From NCBI GenBank assembly GCA_021432635.1, contig MU270063.1:310001-374000 (forward strand): a DNA stretch of 64,000 bases, written 5' to 3'. The notes beneath the pieces were generated by a model. The model saw only the letters and a list, made by a program, of their open reading frames with translations. It was not told the origin of the DNA and did not search any database. Shown here piece by piece: positions 12,615 to 21,487 of this stretch. The DNA comes from Thozetella sp. PMI_491 (Eukaryota > Ascomycota > Sordariomycetes > Chaetosphaeriales > Chaetosphaeriaceae). A program made the position numbers and the translations under genes. Every line of letters begins with the position of its first letter. Within the stretch, counting starts at the first letter, position 1.

Positions 12615-13424
12615 ATGCAGCTGTACACAGTCTCTATAATCTTGACCATGGTCCTCGCCTCTCAGGCTGCTCTCGCTAGGGATCCAAAAATTCCTACTCT
12701 GCGCACCGAGCTGCTAGACAGGCCGGGCTCAGTGTCTCAATTTGAGCTTGCGGGATCCCGGCGGGCTCTCCTCAAGCTCAAGGACGATCTCGGTCCCCCT
12801 GCCATCGCAGCGCTTCTCCAAGCCGATATTGAGAGCGCCAACGCGGCATGGCACAGCATCGTAGCCAACTCGAACTCGGCAGCCCACATTCTCGCCCAGG
12901 CACATGTCAAGGCTATTCCCTCTATCTGTGATCATCGCGTCAACTTCACGGCCTCCGCGTTCCTCGCCTGGTTTGCCAACGGCGAGCCTGGGAACGAGAA
13001 CAAGAACATCGCTGCCCACCCGGAACACTACGTCGAGCTCGGGTCGCTCAACCCCGATGGCACCCTGAGGGTTGACATCCTGGAGGCGTGGGGGCCTCTA
13101 ATCACCCACTATCTCCTACCGCACTACGCCCAGCTGGGCACGGGCACCACAACCGCGCCATCGTGGCTGAAGCCGCTGCCTGGGTATCCGTACCAATTCG
13201 TGGACCAGCCGATACTCCAAGATGGGTCTGACCTAGCGATCGGGTATGTGCATAATAGCTTCCGGGATAGCGGGTGCGGCGTCGAGGCACTTCTCGCGGT
13301 ATGGCTCCCGTCTGCCATCCCGCCTGAGATTCTTGAGAGTTTGCAACAGCACCAGGCTGTGGAGTTTACGAACTGGTTGACTGCCGCCTATGAGGATATT
13401 CGCACGGGGGCTTTCGTGCCATGA
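12615..13424 (+). CDS. Predicted secreted protein of unknown function
   Basis: Single-exon ORF of 269 residues. An N-terminal signal peptide is evident: MQLYTVSIILTMVLASQAALA, with likely cleavage before RDP. The mature part is Ala/Leu-rich in residues 45-100 (helical), then has an ATAS-like region with HPEHYVELGSLNPDGTLRVDIL and a C-terminal part around GYVHNSFRDSGCGVEALLAVWLP. There are two cysteines (in SICDHR and DSGCGVE), so one disulfide is possible, and one NFT sequon. No transmembrane anchor or GPI tail is visible. I do not recognise the family. It sits alone between two non-coding stretches, and codon usage resembles the neighbouring genes, which supports it being a real gene. Confidence 0.75.
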   Translation: MQLYTVSIILTMVLASQAALARDPKIPTLRTELLDRPGSVSQFELAGSRRALLKLKDDLGPPAIAALLQADIESANAAWHSIVANSNSAAHILAQAHVKAIPSICDHRVNFTASAFLAWFANGEPGNENKNIAAHPEHYVELGSLNPDGTLRVDILEAWGPLITHYLLPHYAQLGTGTTTAPSWLKPLPGYPYQFVDQPILQDGSDLAIGYVHNSFRDSGCGVEALLAVWLPSAIPPEILESLQQHQAVEFTNWLTAAYEDIRTGAFVP

Positions 13425-14438
13425 AGGAAGTGAGTATTGCTGGCGATGGAGGTATCGCCTTGGCCCCCTTCGTTGTCTACGAGTGAGTATCTAGTCCGAA
13501 TTTTCAATATATCTCTAGAATAATATTGAATTTGCGTTGCAAGACCGGCCGAAGAGTATGATATTGGTAGACGGATCATTCGAGACAGCTCCGTTTCATA
13601 TGCACCCTGCAAGTGCCAAGCGTCTCAGCATCGCCATCTCCTTATGAATAAGACACCCTGAAGTAAAGGGATCGTTATGTTGGATCTATAATGAGATCTT
13701 ACATCTAGCGCAACCGATCTAAAGAAGGCGTAGAACGCATCCTACCGCCCAGCTTGGTGCCAAGGAGTTGGGCCTGACGTCAGACACGCGTACCAACCCA
13801 ACGGATGCTCGACTCTATCCTAGGCCAGGTAGCACAGGACCCATCGACGCGAGAAGCTTGGCTATAGATTATGCAGAGGCTACCTTGACATACTACTATT
13901 TGTAACTGGCGTGGCACAACGCCGCATGAGGTACTCAGGACCAAGGCTAGGAGATGTTGGGCATTGCTCAGGTTTAGCTGGTGCTTTCGGTTAGTTAGGT
14001 TATGCTCTCTCTGAGACGCGCTATTACTAGGCGAATATCGAGTCACTGTATAAATTGCAAGGGCTCGGTGGAAAACATATATCGCCTGTATTTGTGTGCG
14101 CATTGGGAGACCGAGGTCTGTATAGCAAAAAGATCGTGACAGTCGTTCCCCCAATCAAGGTCCCACCCAGCCCAACCGGATTCCTTCAACAGTTCATACA
14201 GTTACAAAAATCAATGTTCTAACGCCGATAGTACGCCTAAGGAATGAGGGTAGCTCGGGCATTCGGGCGTCCCTTCCATCCGCGACACTCGTAACAGCCA
14301 CCCGCCCGCCAGGATTCTTTCCAACGACAGAGCGGCCCCTTACTAGGGCGCCGCTTGCCACGGAATCCACGATGATGCTCGCCTCTTCTTCAGGCGCTCT
14401 TTCAAGCAGCATGCACACCTGCATTCGCAACCGGGCCT
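13425..14438. other. Intergenic region, no supported gene
   Basis: About 1 kb between the secreted-protein gene and the 3' end of the PMP3-family gene. AT-rich near 13500-13560. Nothing recognisable as a gene, tRNA or element. Confidence 0.5.
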
Positions 14439-15084
14439 CTAGTCCTGGCTCTGGACCTTGTTGTCGCCCGCCACGACCTGGGCGTAGCTCGGCGGGGGAA
14501 GGCCGTCACTGGGGCCGGCGGCCTCACTGGGGCCAGGGCCGGCCTGGGGGGCAGGGCCAGCAGACGGAGCCTGGTTGTTGGTGGTGCCGTAGCCTTGGGG
14601 TCGCGGCTGGGCGGGGGGTTGGCTGGCCCGCTGGGGGCGGCTGCGACCGTCGTGGACAAAGACGTAGACGTGGCCGTCCTCATTGTCGGTCGGGCCTTCA
14701 TAATCGTAGCTAGGCTCGGGATACTTGGCGATGATATACCACGAGTGGATGAGGCCGGGGATCTGGAGGAGGTCAAGTCAGTCGCGTGATCACGGTAGGC
14801 GTAGGCCGAGAGGAAAGGGGGCTGGGAGACTGACAAAGCCGAGCATGCAGAGTAGGATGTTGATGATGGAGTCGGCGGAGCAGATGCCGCACTTCACCCA
14901 GACTAAAGCCGCTAATGTCAGCATCTATACACCTCGATTCTCGAAATGCACGCAGTCGACGAGCCGGATGGGCGTTTTCGGGAAGGCAGCAGTCGGCGCT
15001 GAATTGCGGGGTTGGGGAAGACTCACCGGGCAGAGGCGGGAAAAGGAGAGCCAGGAGGCCGAGGAAGATGTCTGCTGAACACAT
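14439..15084 (-). CDS. PMP3-family membrane proteolipid with PPxY tail (Sna3/Sna4-like)
   Basis: Small two-helix membrane protein of the PMP3/UPF0057 family. Exons: 15084-15027, 14902-14835, 14762-14439; the joined protein has 149 residues. The core begins MCSADIFLGLLALLFPPLP, continues WVKCGICSADSIINILLCMLGF and then IPGLIHSWYIIAKYP, the standard PMP3 fold. Unlike the roughly 55-residue Pmp3, it has an 80-residue hydrophilic tail rich in Pro, Gln and Gly that ends near LPPPSYAQVV. The PPPSY fits the PPxY consensus bound by WW-domain ubiquitin ligases (Rsp5/Nedd4); yeast Sna3 and Sna4 carry such motifs and are sorted to the vacuole lumen. The second donor is GTCAGT, weaker than the others, but the splice is required to recover GFIPG. 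Family certain; the trafficking role is inferred. Confidence 0.9.
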
Positions 15085-15710
15085 CGTGTCGCGATCGTTG
15101 AGTGTTGTTCGAGAATCGCAGCAGAGGTATGGCGTCGGGGGTTCCGTAGGGGATTAAAGGTGGCGGTTCGTCGTGGTGCAAGACAGGATGACGACGGGCG
15201 GCGTTTTGCGAAAGGGATGCAACAGTCCTCGGTTGATCTTCGCTTGACATCGCGCGGTGGGTCGGTTGTCGTCATGTGGGTCTAAGCCACTCTGTGTGCC
15301 TTAAGCTTAAGGTGTTCGGCAATGCGTGCTTGATCCGATGCCTTGGCGCCTTCTACATGGGACGGTCCCTACAAACGATAAGAAGAGATTCCCCCCCTCC
15401 CCCCCCCTAACTATCTAACCTGTGCTGGACTACTGGCATGATTTCCGGTATCCCCTGGCCACTAGTTACGTACAATTTGTGCATGCTTGTTCGCTCGCAA
15501 GACTTACAAGCGAGAACTGAGTGACTGGCCTGACCCTCTTGTAGGCTGTAGGAGGAATGTGGCGAATGATAATATCATGCTCTTACAGGGCTTGTTTCAA
15601 CAAGCAGACGAAAATCCTTCACTAGCAATCAACTCAATTTGACTTGCAATGCCTGAATATGGTTCCATCATGTGCAAGAAACCTTTTACTATCCTCCAGC
15701 TACTATCGCA
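15085..15710. other. Intergenic region, promoter of the PMP3-family gene
   Basis: Upstream region of the PMP3-family gene. Contains a C-rich run (about 15391-15408) and a roughly 200-bp AT-rich portion (15560-15700). No gene supported. Confidence 0.5.
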
Positions 15711-16658
15711 TCAACCGCTGCGCAGCACTCCAGCCACCAGATCGGCCTGTTGAGCCAGCCGAGCCTTCTCCCTCCATTCCGAGTAGGTCGAGTGTCTGAG
15801 AGTCTCGATCTTGGGGGCATTGGTAAAGGTCAGTGGGCGAGGAACCCGGGAATAAAGGGCCTTGCCACCGACGAGAATATCCTCGTCTAGCTCCTCATCC
15901 GAGTTGACCGCCTCCGAGGCACGAAAAGCGGAAGTAAGCTCGTTTGGTACAAAATCCACAGAGCTGTAGGTGCAAGTGTGGGCGCTCAGCTTGTGCTCGC
16001 AGTTACCGCAGCGACCGTGGTCGAACTCGACGCCGTCGACGACAAGAGAGTAGCAGTCGAAAAATGGCCACATTACAAGGCAAGACTTGTTCGATGTGTC
16101 GTTGATCACGCTGGAGTTGTAGTTCGACTCGCATCGTGAGCAGGGGCTAAGGTTCCGGTTGCCGAAGAATTGAATAAAGAGGCCTTTGAGGCGTTCGCTG
16201 AGGTTCAGAAGCATGGCAACGCAGCGGCTGTGAGGATCTCCGTGGGAAACCGGGAGGAAGATCGGCCGTTTCTTAGCGATCAAAGATGCAGAGTGTGCTT
16301 CGAAGAAGTGAAGAAGGACGGGTGGAGCGCCGAGGGCCCGGAAGAACGAGAAGACCTCAGCTGCACTACCCATGAGCTCCCAGGACATGTATAGGTCAGT
16401 AGCAACGCCACCGAGCTTGCTGATTCGTACATTGTCCAAGAAAGCGGTATGTTTCTCTTCGGGAACGGCGCTCAGCGATCGGGGGATCTGACTGGGAGGA
16501 CCTCCAGCCCAGATGCTGTATTGGTTTTTGGTGAGAGGAACTAGGAGGGCAATGTGCCTCTTCCTGGCGAAGGAGACCTGAAGGCGCGTCGGATCATCTC
16601 GATCGCGTGATCGGGGAGAGTCCATGGTGAATAGATGGATAGTGAGCGAGGTAGACAA
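15711..16658 (-). CDS. DUF3716-like cysteine-motif protein
   Basis: Single-exon protein of 315 residues (304 if translation starts at the second Met, 16625, MDSPRSRD). The central to C-terminal portion holds spaced cysteines in PCSRC, SCLVMWPFFDC and RCGNCEHKLSAHTC, the pattern I associate with DUF3716 proteins of filamentous ascomycetes, which are uncharacterised and often occur in several copies per genome. The Cys spacing suggests metal binding. The N-terminal half (RPLTKNQYS-like, LLHFFEAHSASL) has no recognisable domain. The neighbour upstream on the same strand is an atypical zinc-finger protein; both families are common in accessory fungal regions. Function unknown. Confidence 0.7.
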   Translation of the reverse strand: MSTSLTIHLFTMDSPRSRDRDDPTRLQVSFARKRHIALLVPLTKNQYSIWAGGPPSQIPRSLSAVPEEKHTAFLDNVRISKLGGVATDLYMSWELMGSAAEVFSFFRALGAPPVLLHFFEAHSASLIAKKRPIFLPVSHGDPHSRCVAMLLNLSERLKGLFIQFFGNRNLSPCSRCESNYNSSVINDTSNKSCLVMWPFFDCYSLVVDGVEFDHGRCGNCEHKLSAHTCTYSSVDFVPNELTSAFRASEAVNSDEELDEDILVGGKALYSRVPRPLTFTNAPKIETLRHSTYSEWREKARLAQQADLVAGVLRSG

Positions 16659-17109
16659 AGGTAGATATTGTGGCCTGGGTCGGCCGAATAAGTAACTACA
16701 CAGGTTGGGAACCTGGCAAGTGGTGAGAGTGGTTGAGGGGGAAAGGAAGGAAAGGGAAACGGAAGGAGACCTTGAGTATTTAGATGGAAATGCGAGATTG
16801 TGGATGCACTTGGTGAAAAGGACGCGTCAACCCGCTTCTTCGGCTCTCGACTTAGCAACAATTGCGCCCATCAACTGTATGTGAGCCGGTAGTTACCATG
16901 TGAACAAAAGCGGAAACACATTGCTCTTCACTTCCGCCCTTCCGCAAGCCATCTTCTCTTAGCCCTTTTCGCACGTTTCAATAAGTTTGTTAAAGAGTTG
17001 ATAGCTCTGTTGCAATGTGACTAGGCTAAAAAATAACTCCTAATCATCCCCCCCCCCCCCCCCCCAAACCCCTCCTCCTCACTTTCTGCTACGAGATCTC
17101 CCTACTTTG
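16659..17109. repeat. Short intergenic region with poly-C tract
   Basis: 450 bp between two minus-strand genes. A homopolymer of 18 C lies at 17048-17065, just past the 3' end of the zinc-finger gene. AT-rich flank at 16975-17045. No gene. Confidence 0.6.
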
Positions 17110-18417
17110 TCAAACATCATTGTTACCCGCACCATCCAAAATATCAGTAGTGACAATCCTCTCAAATATATCAAATTGACCCCCCTCAGCTGTTGTCATG
17201 AAAAATTCGAGGCTTTCCATAGAGGGATCGCTTTGGCTGGACGGTAAAGACTGGGTGTAACTGGGGATGGGGGGTGTTACGTTGTTCTGGTTCCTAGGAT
17301 ACCGGCTTAGCCAAAGCTGAGGTTCGGGTGTGTATCGGTCTCCATGGTTTGGGAGGGTATCAATTGAAATGCCCGTATCCGATGCAACTCCCACCGTTGG
17401 GTTTAGTATCTCCAAGTTGGCATGGTCAGATGTTGAAAGGCCTGGTGTTGATCGTGTTTGTCGTATCCGGAGTGGTCGAAGAAGCCCTTGGGAGGCGAAC
17501 TGTGGAATTCCTGACTCGTTTCCGGGAATGGATCCTACAAACTCTCCTATTATGGGACTGCGAGAGGATGCATGCGGCATCACAATAGTGCTGTTACCAC
17601 TGAGGGAATCTGCTATAATCTCTGGCTGCGAGAGCTGGAGCACGGAGTTGAGTATGCCTGCCGAAACCTCCAGCGTACCCCTTGACGCAGTCGCAATCGA
17701 AAAGCGGCTTTGGAGATACTGCTCCAACGTAGCGTCTATAGCTCTTCGCAAGTTAGACTGCAGCTCACCCTCCGAGATGTTGGGTTTTGATATGAACCCT
17801 GCAGCTTCGAGCTCCTCTCGTAGGGCATCCAAACCGTCACGCTGAACGAATTCGCGAAATAAGGCGAAGTCCTCTGAGAGATTCATATCAACATAGATGG
17901 AAATAGGCCGAGGGCGTTCCCCAAACAGGAGGCTCCAGATCGCAAACCACTGTTCCTCAACCAACCCTCTCTTAGATTTGCGACTGAGTTCCCTGCTATT
18001 CTTAGCCGACACAAACCGTGATGCAAACTCTAACTCCGCGGAATCTTCTCGAGTGCAAGAATCGTTGATAACATGCCTGTCAAGTGCTTTGTCGGTTTCA
18101 AATACGGCATAGCATCGCTGACAGTAAAAGGTCGGCGTATGTCGTCGGGCTAGATGCTGCTTGACATAACCTATGGTGTTGAGCTTGTGCAGGAAACATT
18201 CACAGTGCTTAATGGGATCCAACTTCCAGAAAGGACAGGCAAGATGTTTCGGACCCAGGTCGCGGGAATGATCAACTCTTTGTCTCCTGGTTGGTGGCCA
18301 ATCGTCTTCGGTATCGCCGTCACTCTGGTTATGCGGGCGGCGACGCTTTTCATCCATGCTCGAAATTGAGATGTCAAATGCACTAGAGCTATTCTGCCGT
18401 TTCACTCTCGAGGTCAT
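17110..18417 (-). CDS. Atypical C2H2 zinc-finger protein
   Basis: Single-exon, 435 residues. The N-terminus (1-55) is Ser/Arg/Asp-rich. It is followed by a fungal finger module: LACPFWKLDPIKHCECF (Cys/His-rich first half), YVKQHLARRHT, then FYCQRCYAVFETDKALDRHVINDSC. This is the layout of a family of filamentous-fungal proteins with degenerate C2H2 fingers, usually annotated only as zinc-finger domain proteins. Downstream comes GLVEEQWFAIWSLLFGERPRPISIYVD, a segment also typical of that family, and then a long Ser/Pro/Thr-rich tail without domains. Likely a nuclear nucleic-acid-binding protein, but this is inference. No intron is needed to keep the frame open. Confidence 0.72.
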   Translation of the reverse strand: MTSRVKRQNSSSAFDISISSMDEKRRRPHNQSDGDTEDDWPPTRRQRVDHSRDLGPKHLACPFWKLDPIKHCECFLHKLNTIGYVKQHLARRHTPTFYCQRCYAVFETDKALDRHVINDSCTREDSAELEFASRFVSAKNSRELSRKSKRGLVEEQWFAIWSLLFGERPRPISIYVDMNLSEDFALFREFVQRDGLDALREELEAAGFISKPNISEGELQSNLRRAIDATLEQYLQSRFSIATASRGTLEVSAGILNSVLQLSQPEIIADSLSGNSTIVMPHASSRSPIIGEFVGSIPGNESGIPQFASQGLLRPLRIRQTRSTPGLSTSDHANLEILNPTVGVASDTGISIDTLPNHGDRYTPEPQLWLSRYPRNQNNVTPPIPSYTQSLPSSQSDPSMESLEFFMTTAEGGQFDIFERIVTTDILDGAGNNDV

Positions 18418-19230
18418 ATTTGGATCTCGTGCTTCAGCAGTCTGTAGTGCTTGGAATCAGTGCTGCCTTGCATTTCCGAAACGCAGAAAGCTGGGTGCAA
18501 CTTTAGGCTGGGGGACGAGAAAGCATACATGTATACACCTAATCGGAATCAAGCATTGTCTTGGCTTTGTTGAGAACCTGCATGGGGAAACGATGGCCGA
18601 ATCCAAAGCGAGAAAGGAGCGTCTCGCAGTATCGGAATACAAGGTGAAGAGAAGTTGGGAACCGTTTCTTGAAGATAAATCCTAGACAGCGGTAAGCCGT
18701 CGTCTGCGGGAAGGTCTATAAGATCACTACGTCTCCTCCTGCGAGAGCGAGGCGGCGAATTCGGGCCAGGCTCCTACGTCTCGTAGCTCCGTGGCCAATC
18801 ATTCCCCTGCAGCCAGTATCGAAAGTGCCGCTATTCACTCTGTACTATGGCCACTAGGGTAAGACATTGCAATGAGAAACTGGGTTAACCGTAACCCCAA
18901 CCCTAGGCTAGCACTGGTCATTTTAACAGCGCGTGAAGAGTGGGCTGAGCCAGATCAGAGCTGGGGAAACCGGCTTCCATATTGGAGCACGCCAAGTCGT
19001 GGCTTCGACGTTGTTCGGCAACCACCATGTCTCTCTACAACCTAGGCCACCCGGAACTAAACGATCAGTTAGTGTAGGTACCTCTGATCGCTGCGGTAAA
19101 GCAGATTTTCAGGTCTTTCACCCACCCCCCTGCACTCCCCCTGCACTCCCCCTGCACTTGGATACCTGCTTGTACTACGCTAACAATTAAACCAGGGGTG
19201 GATAGTACTGTACATGTACATGTGATTTAC

Positions 19231-19356
19231 TGCGATGCGTTGCAAAGCGTTACGATGCGTTCCGATACGCTGGAATGCGTTACGATGCGTTGGAATGCGT
19301 TTCGATGCGTTACAATGCGCTGCGATGCGCTGCGATGCGCTACGATGCGCTGCGAT
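19231..19356 (+). repeat. 10-bp minisatellite, about 12.5 copies
   Basis: Tandem array with consensus TNCGATGCGY (for example TGCGATGCGT, TACGATGCGT, TGCGATGCGC). Twelve full units are followed by a partial one. Early units differ at one or two positions; the last four (TGCGATGCGC type) are nearly identical, suggesting recent slippage or unequal exchange at the right end. The 10-bp unit rotates through all three frames, so ORFs across it are not evidence of a gene. Confidence 0.9.
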
Positions 19357-19907
19357 TCCCGTTGTTATTCCTCCAGTTTTGGGTACTCTCCATAGAACCT
19401 ATACATTCTCGACGCTCGATTTAAAAAAAAAAAAATTCTCTACCTTCAAAGTGCCCATAATGTTTGCTCTGCTGCTAAGCGCGGCTACCTCCTTGGCGGA
19501 GTAACTTCCTCTCTACCGTCAATCGCACCTTCGATGAGATGAACGGCGGGCTTGCTAGATTGGACGGCAGCCATTGAGGTGCTGTTGGAGCGCAGGTCCG
19601 TAGATACGCCTGCAGTCAGCTGTAGCACCTTTTCCCGCCTCTACATCGCTACCGAGGTTCGGGCAGTCTTCCTTTTCGCTCCAAGACTCTCCGTGGGCGG
19701 TCCACCCGAGAGAGAGCGTCATGATCCCTCATCCCTGGCCGCCTCCTATTACCAGCCCAACACCAACCTGTCTACAGTGCCGTGGTCCAATTAATCAAGG
19801 AAAGGCACCTGCAGTCAGCTGTATACAAGGCCATTTCCCCCGGCGGCAGCGGCAGTGTCACCGCCCAAGGGCCAGCGGCACTCGTCCTCGCTCGTCAAGC
19901 TCTCCAA

Positions 19908-19926
19908 TTTTTTTTTTTTTTTTTTT
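19908..19926 (+). repeat. Poly-T run (T19)
   Basis: Uninterrupted run of 19 T followed by GGAAGGGGGG. It could be an old poly-A tail on the minus strand, but no target-site duplication or retroelement sequence was seen next to it. Confidence 0.8.
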
Positions 19927-20803
19927 GGAAGGGGGGATACCCAAGAGACTCTTCTTGTTCCAAGCCAACAACCCCTTCGAATAGACTTGTTTGTGTTAGT
20001 AGCCTGTGAATCTAGATCGATGGTTCTCTATCACATCTTCAATATTTTTCGACCGCGACACGAGAGCGAGGTCATTCCTAGGCTAAATATCCATTTCTGG
20101 AAGCAAAATGACAAATGGATATAGTCGAGACTCCCCAGCTGTGAACTTCGCCATAACAACGTCGACACCAACCTCGGGCTTTCCCGACGCGACGCTGCCA
20201 TGCCTGCTTGACCTCCTTCCTGCCGCATGTCGCTCCTTGCTTCTCGGGTCCTTCACCGACTACCTAGGTGATGCTAATAGCATAGCTTTCCGAGCTGACA
20301 GCCCTGTCCGGCCAGACGATTAGTCGCCCACCACGGTATGGAGTAGTGCTTCGCGTGGAGATGGGGCTCATCATTCTCGATTTTGCACAATGCGACGAAT
20401 GGAACCTTCCGCATGGTTTGTTCTGATCTCCCATGATGCAATGGAAGCTAATTGGGGATCTTTTGTCAAAAGAAAGGCCACAGTTGTGACGTTTCGGCCC
20501 ACGCATGCGTTCTGTGACGTTATAAGGTGGCACCTGTGAATTGAACCTCTCGCTGCGATTCTTTTGATTTCTTAGACGGTAATTTTGAGTATTTGTGTGA
20601 TCTCTGTATTAGTGCCGTTTGGTTGGATTTAGTGTTGTCTCTTGTCTCGAAGAATGAGTATATAACAGTGACGACGCCGGGCTGTCTGGCAGTCGATTTA
20701 CATTATCCCGTCTAACTAACAAAATTAATATCTACCCTCTAATAATCTACCCGTATTAAATATTACTACCCCTAAACTTAAAAAAAAACCGCTACTACAA
20801 ACT

Positions 20804-21087
20804 ATGTCCCCAGGATGCAATGTTTCGACTACGATTACAAGTGGTGGTGAGTAAACCTCTAAAACAATGTACGTCCAGGATTACTCGCTGACCCTATGAC
20901 AGCCAAGGGTGATGCTTATCGTGTAATGCTCGACAAATACTTGACTAGTTCACCTACTGTCACCGAAAGACTTGCCGTTCTTGGGCCTTCTGAGAAAGAA
21001 TCAAACCTGTTATTGCGGAGGCAGCAAGAGAAAAAGAAATATCTCCATGAATGGGAGGCATCGTGGGGCAGGTCGGCGAGTGCCTAG
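20804..21087 (+). CDS. Small spliced ORF, hypothetical protein
   Basis: Possible two-exon gene: exon 1 20804-20846 (MSPGCNVSTTITSG...), intron with canonical GTGAGT donor and GACAG acceptor (56 nt), exon 2 20903-21087, encoding 75 residues. The C-terminal part, EKESNLLLRRQQEKKKYLHEW, is strongly charged and helical, with coiled-coil character. A TATA-like TATATAAC lies about 145 bp upstream, in AT-rich sequence. No family recognised and no signal peptide. Support comes from clean splice signals and frame continuity only; it may be a relic or a lineage-specific gene. Confidence 0.4.
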
Positions 21088-21487
21088 TGCGATACGTTGT
21101 GACTACTATGTATCCTAGAGAGAGACTGAACCCACTTGGGTAACTCTAGTACTAGTGAAGACATTCCAAACTACGCTCCCTGGCTGGTCTAATTACCAGG
21201 ACAATCAGTAGCCGGATTGGCACACAGAAATATGCACACTTCCCGGAGCCGCACACTTCCAAGTGGCAGTTTACAGCTGAGTCAAGTCGCAGACCATTAA
21301 TTTTTTAGGCGCGGGATCAGGTTGATATATCTAGTATATTCATCGGCTATGTGGATATGACGTATCAAACCCCATTGGCTGTTGCAAACCCAACCTGAGA
21401 TCTGCAGTACATGAGGTTGTGTTTCAACCGCGGCGGACTGAAGTGCATCCCAGGCGCCACCCCTGCTACTGAAATATTAAGTACAAT
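21088..21487. other. Intergenic region, no gene
   Basis: 400 bp between the small spliced ORF and the 3' end of the sugar porter gene, AT-rich around 21295-21345. Nothing recognisable. Confidence 0.5.

Larger units (their letters stand above)
18418..20803. other. Gene-poor, repeat-containing region
   Basis: About 2.4 kb holding a promoter for the zinc-finger gene and several low-complexity features: three 11-bp CTGCACTCCCC units near 19130-19160, a 10-bp minisatellite (19231-19356), a T19 run (19908-19926), and a 16-bp word CCTGCAGTCAGCTGTA present twice (about 19609 and 19808). A short TAACCGTAACCCCAACCCTA stretch at 18885-18905 only loosely resembles telomere repeat. No transposase or reverse transcriptase remnants could be read. 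Confidence 0.6.

Noticed and set aside
18885-18906. Possible interstitial telomere repeat (TAACCGTAACCCCAACCCTA)
   Set aside because: Only three imperfect units with differing spacing; too short and degenerate.
19198-19395. 65-codon ORF through the 10-bp minisatellite
   Set aside because: The Arg/Cys/Asp/Ala repeats come from the tandem DNA unit; a 10-bp period cycles frames and gives no stable peptide repeat.
19900-20100. Retroposon tail suggested by the T19 run
   Set aside because: No flanking duplication, reverse transcriptase or other element sequence could be read near it.
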